From Winogradskyella immobilis (GTDB taxonomy: Bacteria; Bacteroidota; Bacteroidia; Flavobacteriales; Flavobacteriaceae): 64,000 bases of DNA. Each line of letters begins with the position of its first letter. Position 1 is the first letter of the stretch. The translations under genes and the position numbers were made by a program. Where the stretch lies: the NCBI RefSeq assembly GCF_021887715.1, contig NZ_JAIQXX010000007.1, positions 1 to 64,000 of the forward strand, read 5' to 3'. Positions 7,343 to 15,818 of this stretch are shown here, piece by piece. The notes below the pieces were generated by a model. It was not told the origin of the DNA, searched no databases, and saw only the letters and a list, made by a program, of their open reading frames with translations.

Positions 7343-8659
7343 ATGAGTACAAAAACTGTTGCTTACGTACCAAATAAGGTGAAAGATATGTCGCTTGCGG
7401 CTTGGGGAAGAAAAGAAATTGAATTGGCTGAAGCAGAGATGCCAGGTTTAATGAGTTTACGTGAAGAGTATAAAAACGCTCAACCATTAAAAGGTGCTCG
7501 CATCGCTGGTTGTTTACACATGACGATTCAGACTGCTGTATTAATTGAAACATTACAAGCTTTAGGCGCAGAAGTAACTTGGAGTTCTTGTAATATATTC
7601 TCTACTCAAGATCAAGCTGCTGCTGCTATTGCTGATGCAGGTACCGCAGTATATGCTTGGAAAGACATGACTGAGGAAGAATTTGATTGGTGTATTGAGC
7701 AAACTTTATTCTTTGGTGAAGATAGACAACCATTAAATATGATTCTTGATGATGGTGGAGATTTAACCAATATGGTTTTAGATAAATATCCGGAATTAGC
7801 TGCTGGTATTAATGGCCTTTCTGAAGAAACAACAACTGGTGTACACCGTTTATACGAGCGTGTAAAAAATGGAACGCTTCCAATGCCTGCAATCAATGTT
7901 AATGATTCGGTTACTAAATCTAAATTTGATAACAAGTATGGTTGTAAAGAATCTGCAGTAGATGCAATTCGTCGTGCAACAGATATTATGTTAGCAGGAA
8001 AACGTGTTACTGTTTGTGGATATGGAGATGTTGGTAAAGGAACAGCTGCTTCGTTTAAAGGCGCAGGTAGTATTGTTACTGTAACTGAAATTGACCCTAT
8101 TTGTGCTTTACAAGCTGCAATGGATGGTTTTGAAGTAAAAAAACTAGAAACTGTTATTGGTAATACTGATATTGTTATTACAACTACTGGTAATAAAGAT
8201 ATTGTACAAGGACGCCACTTCGAAGCTTTAAAAGACAAAGCTATTGTATGTAATATTGGACATTTTGATAATGAAATTGATATGGCTTGGTTAAATGAAA
8301 ATCATGGTCATACTAAAGATACTATTAAGCCGCAAGTAGACAAATATAATGTTAATGGAAAAGACATCATCATCTTGGCTGAAGGTCGTTTAGTTAACTT
8401 AGGTTGTGCTACAGGACATCCAAGTTTTGTAATGAGTAACTCATTTACTAACCAAACACTTGCACAGATTGAGCTTTGGAATAACATTGAAGCTTATGAA
8501 AACGAAGTTTATATGTTACCAAAACATTTAGATGAAAAAGTAGCAAAACTACATTTAGCTAAAATTGGTGTTGAATTAACAGAGTTACGTAACGACCAAG
8601 CTGAATATATTGGTGTAACTCCTGAAGGTCCATACAAACCAGAGCATTATCGTTACTAG
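7343..8659 (+). CDS. ahcY: Adenosylhomocysteinase (S-adenosylhomocysteine hydrolase)
   Basis: A 438-residue cytoplasmic enzyme that splits S-adenosylhomocysteine to homocysteine and adenosine, keeping methyl transfer going. Visible motifs are [15 protein letters not shown] near residue 57, the substrate and NAD region with [13 protein letters not shown], the Rossmann loop [11 protein letters not shown] (near 225) and the C-terminal KPEHYRY that closes over NAD. The length is normal for bacterial SahH. It is transcribed alone between its own promoter and an intrinsic terminator, and it opens a stretch with two more methionine-related genes (9260 and 11691). Confidence 0.98.
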   Translation: MSTKTVAYVPNKVKDMSLAAWGRKEIELAEAEMPGLMSLREEYKNAQPLKGARIAGCLHMTIQTAVLIETLQALGAEVTWSSCNIFSTQDQAAAAIADAGTAVYAWKDMTEEEFDWCIEQTLFFGEDRQPLNMILDDGGDLTNMVLDKYPELAAGINGLSEETTTGVHRLYERVKNGTLPMPAINVNDSVTKSKFDNKYGCKESAVDAIRRATDIMLAGKRVTVCGYGDVGKGTAASFKGAGSIVTVTEIDPICALQAAMDGFEVKKLETVIGNTDIVITTTGNKDIVQGRHFEALKDKAIVCNIGHFDNEIDMAWLNENHGHTKDTIKPQVDKYNVNGKDIIILAEGRLVNLGCATGHPSFVMSNSFTNQTLAQIELWNNIEAYENEVYMLPKHLDEKVAKLHLAKIGVELTELRNDQAEYIGVTPEGPYKPEHYRY

Positions 8660-8703
8660 ACTAATTAGGTTATTAGAAGCGCTTGCTTTTAGACATTAGA
8701 CAT

Positions 8704-8735
8704 AAACCCTTGCAGAAATGTGAGGGTTTTTTATT
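8704..8735 (+). terminator. Intrinsic terminator after ahcY
   Basis: A stem AAACCCT (8704-8710) / AGGGTTT (8723-8729) is followed by a T-rich run (TTTTTTATT). Confidence 0.85.
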
Positions 8736-8747
8736 ATTTTAGGCTAT

Positions 8748-9212
8748 ATGAAAAACGCTCGTAAACTTTCTAAGTATCTTGATAAGATAGAATCTGTCAT
8801 CCCAAAGCACGAAGAGAAGAATCTCAACGTATCAAAATCTACTGTAGGATGGCAAATAGACCATAGCCTTAAAGTAATTAATAATGTTACTAAAGCACTA
8901 GAAGACTCAGACCCTAATTTGTATGAAAATGACTTTAGTTTTACAGGAAAGGTATTTTTAACTCTTGGTTATTTTCCAAGAGGAAAAGGAAAAGCGCCAA
9001 AACATGTTAAACCGCCTGAGGTTATTTTAAAAGAGGATATAATATCACAACTTGAAGCCGCAAAATCTAATATAGAAATGATTGCCAATTTAAATGAGGA
9101 CTCTTTTTTTAAACATCCTTTATTTGGAAATATAAATACCAAAAGAATTTATCGGTTTTTAGAAGTACATACCAAACATCATTTAAAGATTGTTAATGAT
9201 ATTTTGAAATAA
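8748..9212 (+). CDS. DUF1569 / DinB-like small protein
   Basis: A 154-residue protein of probable four-helix DinB-type fold. It has the early VGWQIDHSLKVINN segment and the late RIYRFLEVHTKHHLKIVNDI segment, so that histidines lie at the positions DinB-like proteins use to hold a metal ion. The pattern is closest to DUF1569, whose function is not established. There is no signal peptide. It follows the ahcY terminator by about 12 bases, so it probably has its own weak promoter. Confidence 0.65.
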   Translation: MKNARKLSKYLDKIESVIPKHEEKNLNVSKSTVGWQIDHSLKVINNVTKALEDSDPNLYENDFSFTGKVFLTLGYFPRGKGKAPKHVKPPEVILKEDIISQLEAAKSNIEMIANLNEDSFFKHPLFGNINTKRIYRFLEVHTKHHLKIVNDILK

Positions 9213-9247
9213 CTAATTACTTATTTCAGCTTCTTATTGTTGTTTAA

Positions 9248-9255
9248 TATCTTTG
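9248..9255 (+). promoter_or_regulatory. -7 box five bases before the aminotransferase start
   Basis: TATCTTTG fits TANNTTTG exactly and ends four bases before the ATG at 9260. The transcript would begin at or next to the start codon, suggesting a leaderless message. No clear -33 TTTG is seen. Confidence 0.5.
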
Positions 9256-9259
9256 AGAG

Positions 9260-10402
9260 ATGCAATACAAATCTAAACTCCCCAACGTAAGCACTAATAT
9301 CTTTTCAATAATGAGTGCTTTAGCAAACCAACATAATGCTTTAAATCTTTCTCAAGGATTTCCTAACTACCCAAGCTCTCAAAAACTAAATGACTTAGTC
9401 AATAATGCTATGAATACAGGTTATAATCAATATGCACCAATGCCTGGGAATTTAGATTTATTAACCGCTATTTCTAATAAATATCAATTATTATATAACA
9501 ACTCTTATCATCCTGAAAAAGAAATTACTGTAACTTCTGGTGCTTCTCAAGCCATTTTTACGATCATCTCTACCTTTATAAGACCTAACGATGAAGTCAT
9601 TATTTTTACTCCTGCATACGATTGTTATGAGCCAGCAATAGAACTTAATGGTGGAAAAACAATTACTATACAATTATCTGCACCTGATTACGGTGTAAAT
9701 TGGGAAACTGTAAAATCTAAGATCTCATCCAAGACTAAAATGATTATCATTAATTCGCCACATAATCCTAGTGGAACCATTTGGTCTGAAACTGATATGT
9801 TACAACTTCAAGATTTAACTAAAAACACAGATATCATTGTATTGAGTGATGAAGTCTATGAACATATTATTTTTGATGGAGAACAGCATCAAAGCGTGTG
9901 TCTTTTTAACGATTTAAAACAGCGTAGTTTTATTACAGCTTCTTTTGGAAAGACGTTTCATAATACGGGATGGAAAATAGGCTATTGTTGTGCTCCAGAA
10001 TATTTAATGTCTGAGTTTAGAAAAGCACATCAATTTAATGTGTTTTGCGTCAATCATCCAATGCAAAAAGGACTAGCAGACTATATGCAAGATTCTAAAA
10101 CTTACACAAGTTTACCTAACTTTTTTCAACAGAAACGCGATTTGTTTTTAAGTCTAATTTCAGAATCACGGTTTAAAATAAAACCATCTCAAGGCACTTA
10201 TTTTCAAGTATTAGATTATTCTGAAATTACAGGCGAATATGATGTCGATTTTGCAAAAAGACTCACCAAAGATTTTGGTATAGCTTCAATTCCTTTATCT
10301 GTTTTTAATGAAAATGATAAAGATGACAAAGTACTTCGTTTCTGTTTTGCTAAAACAGATGAGACTTTAGTAAAAGCAACTGAGATTATTTGTAAGATTT
10401 AA
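9260..10402 (+). CDS. PLP-dependent aminotransferase, methionine/glutamine type (YbdL-like)
   Basis: A 380-residue fold-type I aminotransferase. Seen: the LSQGFPNYPS segment at the N-terminus, the substrate loop QYAPMPGNLDLL, the cofactor-contacting SPHNPSGT, VLSDEVYEHI with the pyridine-nitrogen aspartate, and the SFGKTFHNTGWKIGY motif with the Schiff-base lysine. This pattern is that of methionine aminotransferase YbdL / glutamine transaminase K. Such enzymes regenerate methionine from its keto acid with glutamine as donor, giving alpha-ketoglutaramate, which an omega-amidase clears; an omega-amidase gene lies 1.3 kb downstream. The exact amino donor is inferred from the family. Confidence 0.87.
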   Translation: MQYKSKLPNVSTNIFSIMSALANQHNALNLSQGFPNYPSSQKLNDLVNNAMNTGYNQYAPMPGNLDLLTAISNKYQLLYNNSYHPEKEITVTSGASQAIFTIISTFIRPNDEVIIFTPAYDCYEPAIELNGGKTITIQLSAPDYGVNWETVKSKISSKTKMIIINSPHNPSGTIWSETDMLQLQDLTKNTDIIVLSDEVYEHIIFDGEQHQSVCLFNDLKQRSFITASFGKTFHNTGWKIGYCCAPEYLMSEFRKAHQFNVFCVNHPMQKGLADYMQDSKTYTSLPNFFQQKRDLFLSLISESRFKIKPSQGTYFQVLDYSEITGEYDVDFAKRLTKDFGIASIPLSVFNENDKDDKVLRFCFAKTDETLVKATEIICKI

Positions 10403-10451
10403 TACCAAACCCCAAAAATCAATAGCTATCGGGATTAGAAGAAATAACAGT

Positions 10452-11612
10452 TTAGTTTAATGCTTTAGTCAATGTTTCCATAAATTCGCCAATTTTAGAA
10501 GGTTCTAACCAACGTGTTACTACCACAACGTTATGCTTTCTATCGACAACAATAAAATTACCTCCAAAACCAGCTGCGTAATAAATATCTTCAGAAACAT
10601 TCTCCCAATGACGTGGCCCTTTTTGATTTAACCACCACATATACCCATAGTTTACATTTGGTTTAGATGGCACTATAGCATTTTCTATCCAGTTATTACT
10701 TATAATTTGCTCATTCTTCCACTTACCATCATTTAAAAATAATAAACCAAAACGCGCCATATCTTCTGCAGAAATAAATAATCCGGCTCCAGAATGTCCA
10801 CCTCCAGTTACCGATTTCATTTGTACCCCATCAATAGTCGTCCAAGCTTTGTCATACCCAAACCATCTCCATGTCGTTGAAGCCCCAATTTTGTCCATTA
10901 CCTCATCCTTAAGTACTTGTGGTAAAGGCTTTCTCCATACTTGAAGCAAGGCATAAGCCAGCACATTAACACGCACATCGTTATACTCCATAAATGTTCC
11001 TGGCTCCCTTAAGGTTCTGTTTTTCCAATCGTCTAAATCTCCTTGACGTGGCGGACGATCTGCCCAATCTTTTCCTCCCCAAAGTTCACCAGACCAATCT
11101 GAATTTTGTTGCAATAAATGTTGAAATGTAATTTTAGAATTATGAGCACCACCAAAAGTACCATCCCAAACATAGTCTTTAGCTAAATCTGTTTCGTTTT
11201 TAATTAAACCTTTATCTACAGCTAAGCCAGCCATAGTGGATAAAAAGCTTTTGGTAACACTAAAGGTCATATCTACACGTTTTGTGTCACCCCATTTTGC
11301 TACTACATAGCCATCTTTTAGTATCATTCCTGCTGGACCACCACGTTTTTTAGTTGGCCCTAAAATTTGATAAAATGGCTCTCTCGCAAAACCTTTAACA
11401 ATGGCAATACGTAAATCTCTTGACCCAGAATACTCATTAGCTTCTGCAAACTTAACAGCATCATTTAACCATTCGCTATCTATTTTTAAATCTGTTGGAA
11501 CCTTTTCTTCCCAATTGGCATTACGCTCAGGGAAGTATTTAACTTGTGCTTCTAATGAGCTAACAAAAAAGAATACAAAAAGAGCAAATATCTGTGTTAT
11601 ATATTTTTTCAT
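10452..11612 (-). CDS. Secreted serine hydrolase of the beta-lactamase class C fold
   Basis: A 386-residue exported protein with a signal peptide (MKKYITQIFALFVFFF, cleavage near EAQ). The nucleophile motif SVTK is at 118-121 and the third motif appears as HSG at 273-275 in a Gly-rich stretch. The second motif, Y-x-N in beta-lactamases, reads Y-N-D here (210-212), so it is unlikely to be an efficient beta-lactamase and more likely an esterase, amidase or peptidase. The chosen start is the ATG at 11612; an ATG three codons earlier is possible. It lies on the opposite strand between the aminotransferase and the omega-amidase and is probably unrelated to them. Confidence 0.85.
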   Translation of the reverse strand: MKKYITQIFALFVFFFVSSLEAQVKYFPERNANWEEKVPTDLKIDSEWLNDAVKFAEANEYSGSRDLRIAIVKGFAREPFYQILGPTKKRGGPAGMILKDGYVVAKWGDTKRVDMTFSVTKSFLSTMAGLAVDKGLIKNETDLAKDYVWDGTFGGAHNSKITFQHLLQQNSDWSGELWGGKDWADRPPRQGDLDDWKNRTLREPGTFMEYNDVRVNVLAYALLQVWRKPLPQVLKDEVMDKIGASTTWRWFGYDKAWTTIDGVQMKSVTGGGHSGAGLFISAEDMARFGLLFLNDGKWKNEQIISNNWIENAIVPSKPNVNYGYMWWLNQKGPRHWENVSEDIYYAAGFGGNFIVVDRKHNVVVVTRWLEPSKIGEFMETLTKALN

Positions 11613-11690
11613 AAAATGCATATAAAATTTTTAACGGTTGAAATTACTTAATTAATTTTAAACCATCTATAAAATATGTAATTTTAAGAC

Positions 11691-12473
11691 ATGCAAAATC
11701 AATTAAAAATTGCCTTAGTACAAGCCAATCTCGTTTGGGAAAACCCTATTCAAAATCGTGTTAATTTTTTAAAAAAAATAAACAATATCTCTGAAAATGT
11801 AGACCTCATTGTTTTACCCGAAATGTTTACTTCTGGCTTTACTATGAATGCGAATAGTGTTGCTGAAACCATGACAGGAGAAACCATAACATGGCTAAAA
11901 AACATAGCAAAAGAAAAGGACACTGCTATTATGGGTAGCTTAGTGATTAATGAAAATGACACCTTTTATAACCGTTGTGTGTTTTTACACCCAAATGGAG
12001 ATGTGAATACTTATGACAAACGACATACATTTACTTTAGCTGGCGAACATAAAGTATATAAAGCTGGTGAAATTAAATCTATTATTAATTACAAAGGTTG
12101 GTCGATTTGCCCTTTAATTTGTTACGATTTACGTTTCCCTGTTTGGGCACGTAATATTGAAAATTACGATCTTTTAATCTATGTTGCCAATTGGCCGAAA
12201 CCTAGAATTAATGCTTGGGATGCCCTTTTAAAAGCTAGAGCTATAGAAAATATGAGTTATTGTATCGGCGTAAACCGCGTTGGTTTAGACGGTAATAATT
12301 ATGAATATCCTGGACATTCCGCATGTTACGACGTTTTGGGGAATAGAATAGATAATATTCCATTTGATAAAGAAGAAACTGAAATCGTTACTTTAGATAA
12401 AACACACATAAAAACTTATAGAGACAAGCTTAATTTTTTAAACGATAAAGACGCGTTTAATCTAACAATATAA
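11691..12473 (+). CDS. Omega-amidase, nitrilase superfamily (YafV-like)
   Basis: A 260-residue cytoplasmic carbon-nitrogen hydrolase with the catalytic triad in place: Glu44 in LPEMFTSGF, Lys110 in DKRHTF and Cys144 in PLICYDLRFP. The protein resembles YafV/Nit2, which turns alpha-ketoglutaramate, or the keto acid of methionine amide, into the free acid and ammonia. Together with the YbdL-like aminotransferase at 9260 it would complete glutamine-driven methionine salvage. Its last 17 bases overlap the end of the convergent lipoprotein gene. Confidence 0.9.
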   Translation: MQNQLKIALVQANLVWENPIQNRVNFLKKINNISENVDLIVLPEMFTSGFTMNANSVAETMTGETITWLKNIAKEKDTAIMGSLVINENDTFYNRCVFLHPNGDVNTYDKRHTFTLAGEHKVYKAGEIKSIINYKGWSICPLICYDLRFPVWARNIENYDLLIYVANWPKPRINAWDALLKARAIENMSYCIGVNRVGLDGNNYEYPGHSACYDVLGNRIDNIPFDKEETEIVTLDKTHIKTYRDKLNFLNDKDAFNLTI

Positions 12474-14064
12474 ATTCTATAATATTGTCAAAATTTGCAC
12501 GTACAATATCTATAGGTTTAGAATAACTAATACGTTCAGGTTGCTGTTGTTTTAAATAATCTCCAGAATCAAATTTTCTATTTTTATTAGTGTCAAAAAT
12601 TGCTCTCAAAAAGTATTGTTTGGGTTCAAGGTCTGTAAAATCAACAGTTGACGATTCAGTAGTGTACTCTTCATATTCTACTTCTCCATTATCATCTACA
12701 AGTTGAACTATTAAAGGAAACTTTGCATTAACAAGGTTGACCCTAATATTACCATAATCTGATTTCTTCTTTGTCCTAAAATTAAAATCTAAAGTGTCAT
12801 TTTGAGTAGCATACATATCCTCTAATGCTCCTGGCAACAATTTCATTTTATAACTTTCGTCTTCCTGTAAGTCAATTGGAAATGCATATTGATTATACAA
12901 CGAATCGTACTTCACGGTAAACGGAACGTCTAATGAATCTTTATTAATAATTTTTATTTTGCTTTTATCAATTTTTGAAAATGGAGTTGTTCCTTCGAGT
13001 TTAAAATCTTCACCAAAATTTAAAGTTCCGGATTTAACCACAGAAATCACTAAAGAGTCCTTATCTGCATTTCTAAATTTATGAACTAAAGTATCTGTGT
13101 ATTTTTTATTCTTTACAATAAAGACTGTAGAATCCGCTTCAAACTTAGCATTGTACCAATAGTATAAACTATCTTTATCCTTATCTCTAGTTAGCCTTGT
13201 TATATAATCTTTTGGTGTTTCTCCTGAAACCTCAATTTTTACACCTTCAGGATCTCCTTCATAAGGAAAAATGATTCTTTTTTCTCCAACTTGTCCTGGT
13301 CTTAGTATTTTAAATTCCGGTGTTTCTTCAAACAATTTTATAGTATACAACGTGTCTTTTGGCACTTCAATAATTCCTTCATAAAACCCAATTTTGTCAA
13401 CTTTAGGTTGGTAAGTGAAATTAGAATTTTCATCTTTTAAAGCTACCAATTTATATTTCCCTGCTTTAATATTATCAATACTAAACGTCGTTATGCTATC
13501 TAAGGTATTAGTAATATATTTTGGCTTTTGCTTATAAACTAATGAGTCTGTATATGAAGAATCTACTTCATATAACATTACAGAAACAAATGTATCTGCA
13601 TTTCTGTTTTCTGCATCTAAAATTTGTCCTTTTACCGAAAGTGAATCTATAATTTCACCAGTAGAAAACACATATCTATAATATGGATATGGATTTTCTT
13701 CGTTATTATCTACTATACTTTGTCCAAAATTTAATGCATAAGTTGCATTGGCTTCTAGTGTGTCTTTAATTTTTATACTAATATATCTACTCGCAGTTCC
13801 TAGTGGTCTAATGTCTGGCTCAGTATCCATCGGCGGAGATATAATCAGTTGTTTTCTTAAATCTTTTATTTTAATATACTCATCAAAATAAATTCTGATC
13901 TCTTCCGCATTAAAGTTTGTTGTATAATTCTCAGGATTGGCTTGTATAATAACTGGTGGTGTATCATCTTTAGGACCACCTGTTGGCCGACCACGACTTG
14001 CACAACCTAGAGTTAGTAGCACTAAAAATATCCCGAAATAAATTCTAAACGAATTTGCAGACAT
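12457..14064 (-). CDS. Lipoprotein with bacterial Ig-like (SbsA-type) domain
   Basis: A 535-residue exported protein with a lipoprotein signal (LVLLTLGCASRGRP, lipid-carrying Cys at about 22). Just after it comes the Gly-Pro-rich stretch GRPTGGPKDDTPPVI and an Ig-like domain (FNAEEIRIYFDEYIKIKD) of the type found in many Bacteroidota envelope proteins. The middle is beta-rich with many Lys-Asp pairs; the C-terminus ends in a DTNKNRKFDSGDYL segment that looks like a calcium loop. Widely conserved in this phylum but of unknown function. It stands upstream of nothing else on its strand and overlaps the convergent amidase by 17 bases. Confidence 0.82.
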   Translation of the reverse strand: MSANSFRIYFGIFLVLLTLGCASRGRPTGGPKDDTPPVIIQANPENYTTNFNAEEIRIYFDEYIKIKDLRKQLIISPPMDTEPDIRPLGTASRYISIKIKDTLEANATYALNFGQSIVDNNEENPYPYYRYVFSTGEIIDSLSVKGQILDAENRNADTFVSVMLYEVDSSYTDSLVYKQKPKYITNTLDSITTFSIDNIKAGKYKLVALKDENSNFTYQPKVDKIGFYEGIIEVPKDTLYTIKLFEETPEFKILRPGQVGEKRIIFPYEGDPEGVKIEVSGETPKDYITRLTRDKDKDSLYYWYNAKFEADSTVFIVKNKKYTDTLVHKFRNADKDSLVISVVKSGTLNFGEDFKLEGTTPFSKIDKSKIKIINKDSLDVPFTVKYDSLYNQYAFPIDLQEDESYKMKLLPGALEDMYATQNDTLDFNFRTKKKSDYGNIRVNLVNAKFPLIVQLVDDNGEVEYEEYTTESSTVDFTDLEPKQYFLRAIFDTNKNRKFDSGDYLKQQQPERISYSKPIDIVRANFDNIIEFILLD

Positions 14065-14118
14065 GAACTGTAAAAAATTTAAGCAAATTAACGATATAAT
14101 TAATTAGTAACGAAAAAA

Positions 14119-14799
14119 TTAATCTGCAATTGCTATAGTTGCTAAACTAATTTTTATTCCATCTATTGCAGACAATACTTCAGCGCATGCTTCAACTGTT
14201 GCACCTGTAGTAATTATATCATCAACAAGTAAAATATGCATTCCTTTTAAAGCTGTAGGATTTTCAACTTCAAAACGGGTATTAGCATCATCGTAACGCA
14301 ATAATCGATCTTTAAACACTTGTGTTTTTGTATGCTTCTTTTTTAACAAGGTTGTGGTATTATAATCCGTATCTAATGCTTTTGCAATAGCTTTTCCAAA
14401 TTTTGTGACTTGGTTATAGCCACGTTGTCGAAGCTTTCTTTTGTGTAATGGAACAGGTACTACAACATCAATCTGTTTGTAAGCACTAATCGTTTTTAAT
14501 TCTTCACCTAACCATTGGCCAAATAAGCTGCCAATATCTTCATGACCTCTATACTTTAAATTATGAAGCAATTGTTGCACAATACTCTTTTTAGAAAAGT
14601 GTACTAGCGCTGTAGCATTTTCTAATTTTACACGTCCATAGAGTATTTTCTTTACCGTATCATCTTCATTAAAGTGAAAATTTGTTACAGGCAATTGATG
14701 TCGGCAATTTGTACAGACAAGTTGCTCATTATCTTTAAGCTGAGAACTACAAGCTTCACAAACAGCAGGAAAAAACAAGTTTAACAAATTTTTTAACAC
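14119..14799 (-). CDS. ComF family phosphoribosyltransferase-like protein
   Basis: A 226-residue protein with an N-terminal zinc ribbon (CEACSSQL...CTNCRHQL, four cysteines at about 14-34) and a C-terminal phosphoribosyltransferase domain with the PRPP-binding loop ILLVDDIITTGATVE. ComF proteins are needed for DNA uptake in competent bacteria and occur widely in species not known to be competent. No other competence gene is visible here. The gene is alone on its strand, divergent from the coiled-coil gene at 14867. Confidence 0.9.
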   Translation of the reverse strand: MLKNLLNLFFPAVCEACSSQLKDNEQLVCTNCRHQLPVTNFHFNEDDTVKKILYGRVKLENATALVHFSKKSIVQQLLHNLKYRGHEDIGSLFGQWLGEELKTISAYKQIDVVVPVPLHKRKLRQRGYNQVTKFGKAIAKALDTDYNTTTLLKKKHTKTQVFKDRLLRYDDANTRFEVENPTALKGMHILLVDDIITTGATVEACAEVLSAIDGIKISLATIAIAD

Positions 14800-14866
14800 T
14801 TATAACGATTAAAATAAAGTTGCACTCTAATATTACATATTTTCGGCCTGAATACAAAAATTAATA

Positions 14867-15754
14867 ATGATAGTTAACCCTCAACATTTTAACTACAGAT
14901 TAATCATAGGGTCTTTAGCAGTTGTAGTAATTATAATATCTGGCTTCAGCTATACTAATTACAATACGCTTAAATCTCAAGAACAATTTCTTGAACAAGA
15001 AAAACAACTAATCCAATCTGAATTGTCTGATATGCTCAATCGCTATGACAAAATCAAAAAGGATAACTCTAATATTTCCGAAGCATTACAAATTGCTAAA
15101 ACAAATACAGAAAATGCACTTGCCAACTTAGAGTCTGCTAATGCAACTATTAAAACCATTTTAGATTTTAAAAATCAATATTATCTTATTAAAGAAGAAA
15201 ATAAAAATTTAAATCAAATTATTGATTCTTTAAATTATACCAATCAAAAACTTGTAGAGACGCAAAAACACACTTTAAATACATTAAATGAAAAGCAAAC
15301 TGTAATTTCTAATTTAGAAACTACAAACGCTTCATTAAATAAAAAGATTGATGATGCAGCGTTATTAGTTGCTGCTTCTATTGATGCAAATGCATATAAG
15401 AAAGCAACTTTTGGAAAAAAGAAGGTTACTGATAAAGCTGGCAGAACAAAGTCTATAGATGTATGCATTACACTATCTAAAAACGCATTAGTATCTGAAG
15501 GCGAAAAAGATATCTATATACAAATTGTAAACCCTAAAAATAATGTTATAGGCAACAAAGGTTCTATTTCTTTTGGTGATCATAATTTAATATACAGTCA
15601 AAAAAAGGTGATTGATTACACTAATGAAAATCTAGATTTATGCGCTATAATAGAAGGTACAGAAAATGACATTCCTTTTGCAAAAGGCTTATATTACGTT
15701 AATGTATTCCACGACGATATAAGACTAGGCAGCACAACTTTTGAATTAAAATAA
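14867..15754 (+). CDS. Membrane-anchored coiled-coil protein, conserved hypothetical
   Basis: A 295-residue protein with one N-terminal membrane segment (LIIGSLAVVVIIISGFSY, about 12-29), then a long coiled coil rich in Glu, Lys, Asn and Leu up to about residue 160, and a compact C-terminal domain starting at VAASIDANAYKKA. That last part, with VCITLSKNALV and YYVNVFHDDIRLGSTTFELK, looks beta-rich. The topology suggests an inner-membrane anchor with a periplasmic rod. I do not recognise a function. It is followed by a strong terminator and then glyS. Confidence 0.72.
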   Translation: MIVNPQHFNYRLIIGSLAVVVIIISGFSYTNYNTLKSQEQFLEQEKQLIQSELSDMLNRYDKIKKDNSNISEALQIAKTNTENALANLESANATIKTILDFKNQYYLIKEENKNLNQIIDSLNYTNQKLVETQKHTLNTLNEKQTVISNLETTNASLNKKIDDAALLVAASIDANAYKKATFGKKKVTDKAGRTKSIDVCITLSKNALVSEGEKDIYIQIVNPKNNVIGNKGSISFGDHNLIYSQKKVIDYTNENLDLCAIIEGTENDIPFAKGLYYVNVFHDDIRLGSTTFELK

Positions 15755-15775
15755 CTAACTAAACATAATTTTCTG

Positions 15776-15810
15776 AAAACCGCTCTATTAGTTTAGAGTG
15801 GTTTTTTATT
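15776..15810 (+). terminator. Intrinsic terminator after the coiled-coil gene
   Basis: Stem AAAACCGCTCT (15776-15786) / AGAGTGGTTTT (15795-15805) with one G-T pair and an eight-base loop, followed by TTATTTTT. The T run overlaps the -7 box of glyS. Confidence 0.88.
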
Positions 15811-15814
15811 TTTG
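15807..15814 (+). promoter_or_regulatory. -7 box directly before glyS
   Basis: TATTTTTG matches TANNTTTG and ends four bases before the chosen glyS ATG at 15819, inside the terminator's T run. If used, the message would be leaderless. No good -33 element is present. Confidence 0.4.
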
Positions 15815-15818
15815 CAGC

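Noticed and set aside
7612..8238. A 208-residue open frame opposite ahcY
   Set aside because: It lies wholly inside ahcY on the other strand, has no start context and an implausible Ser/Pro-rich composition typical of an antisense shadow.
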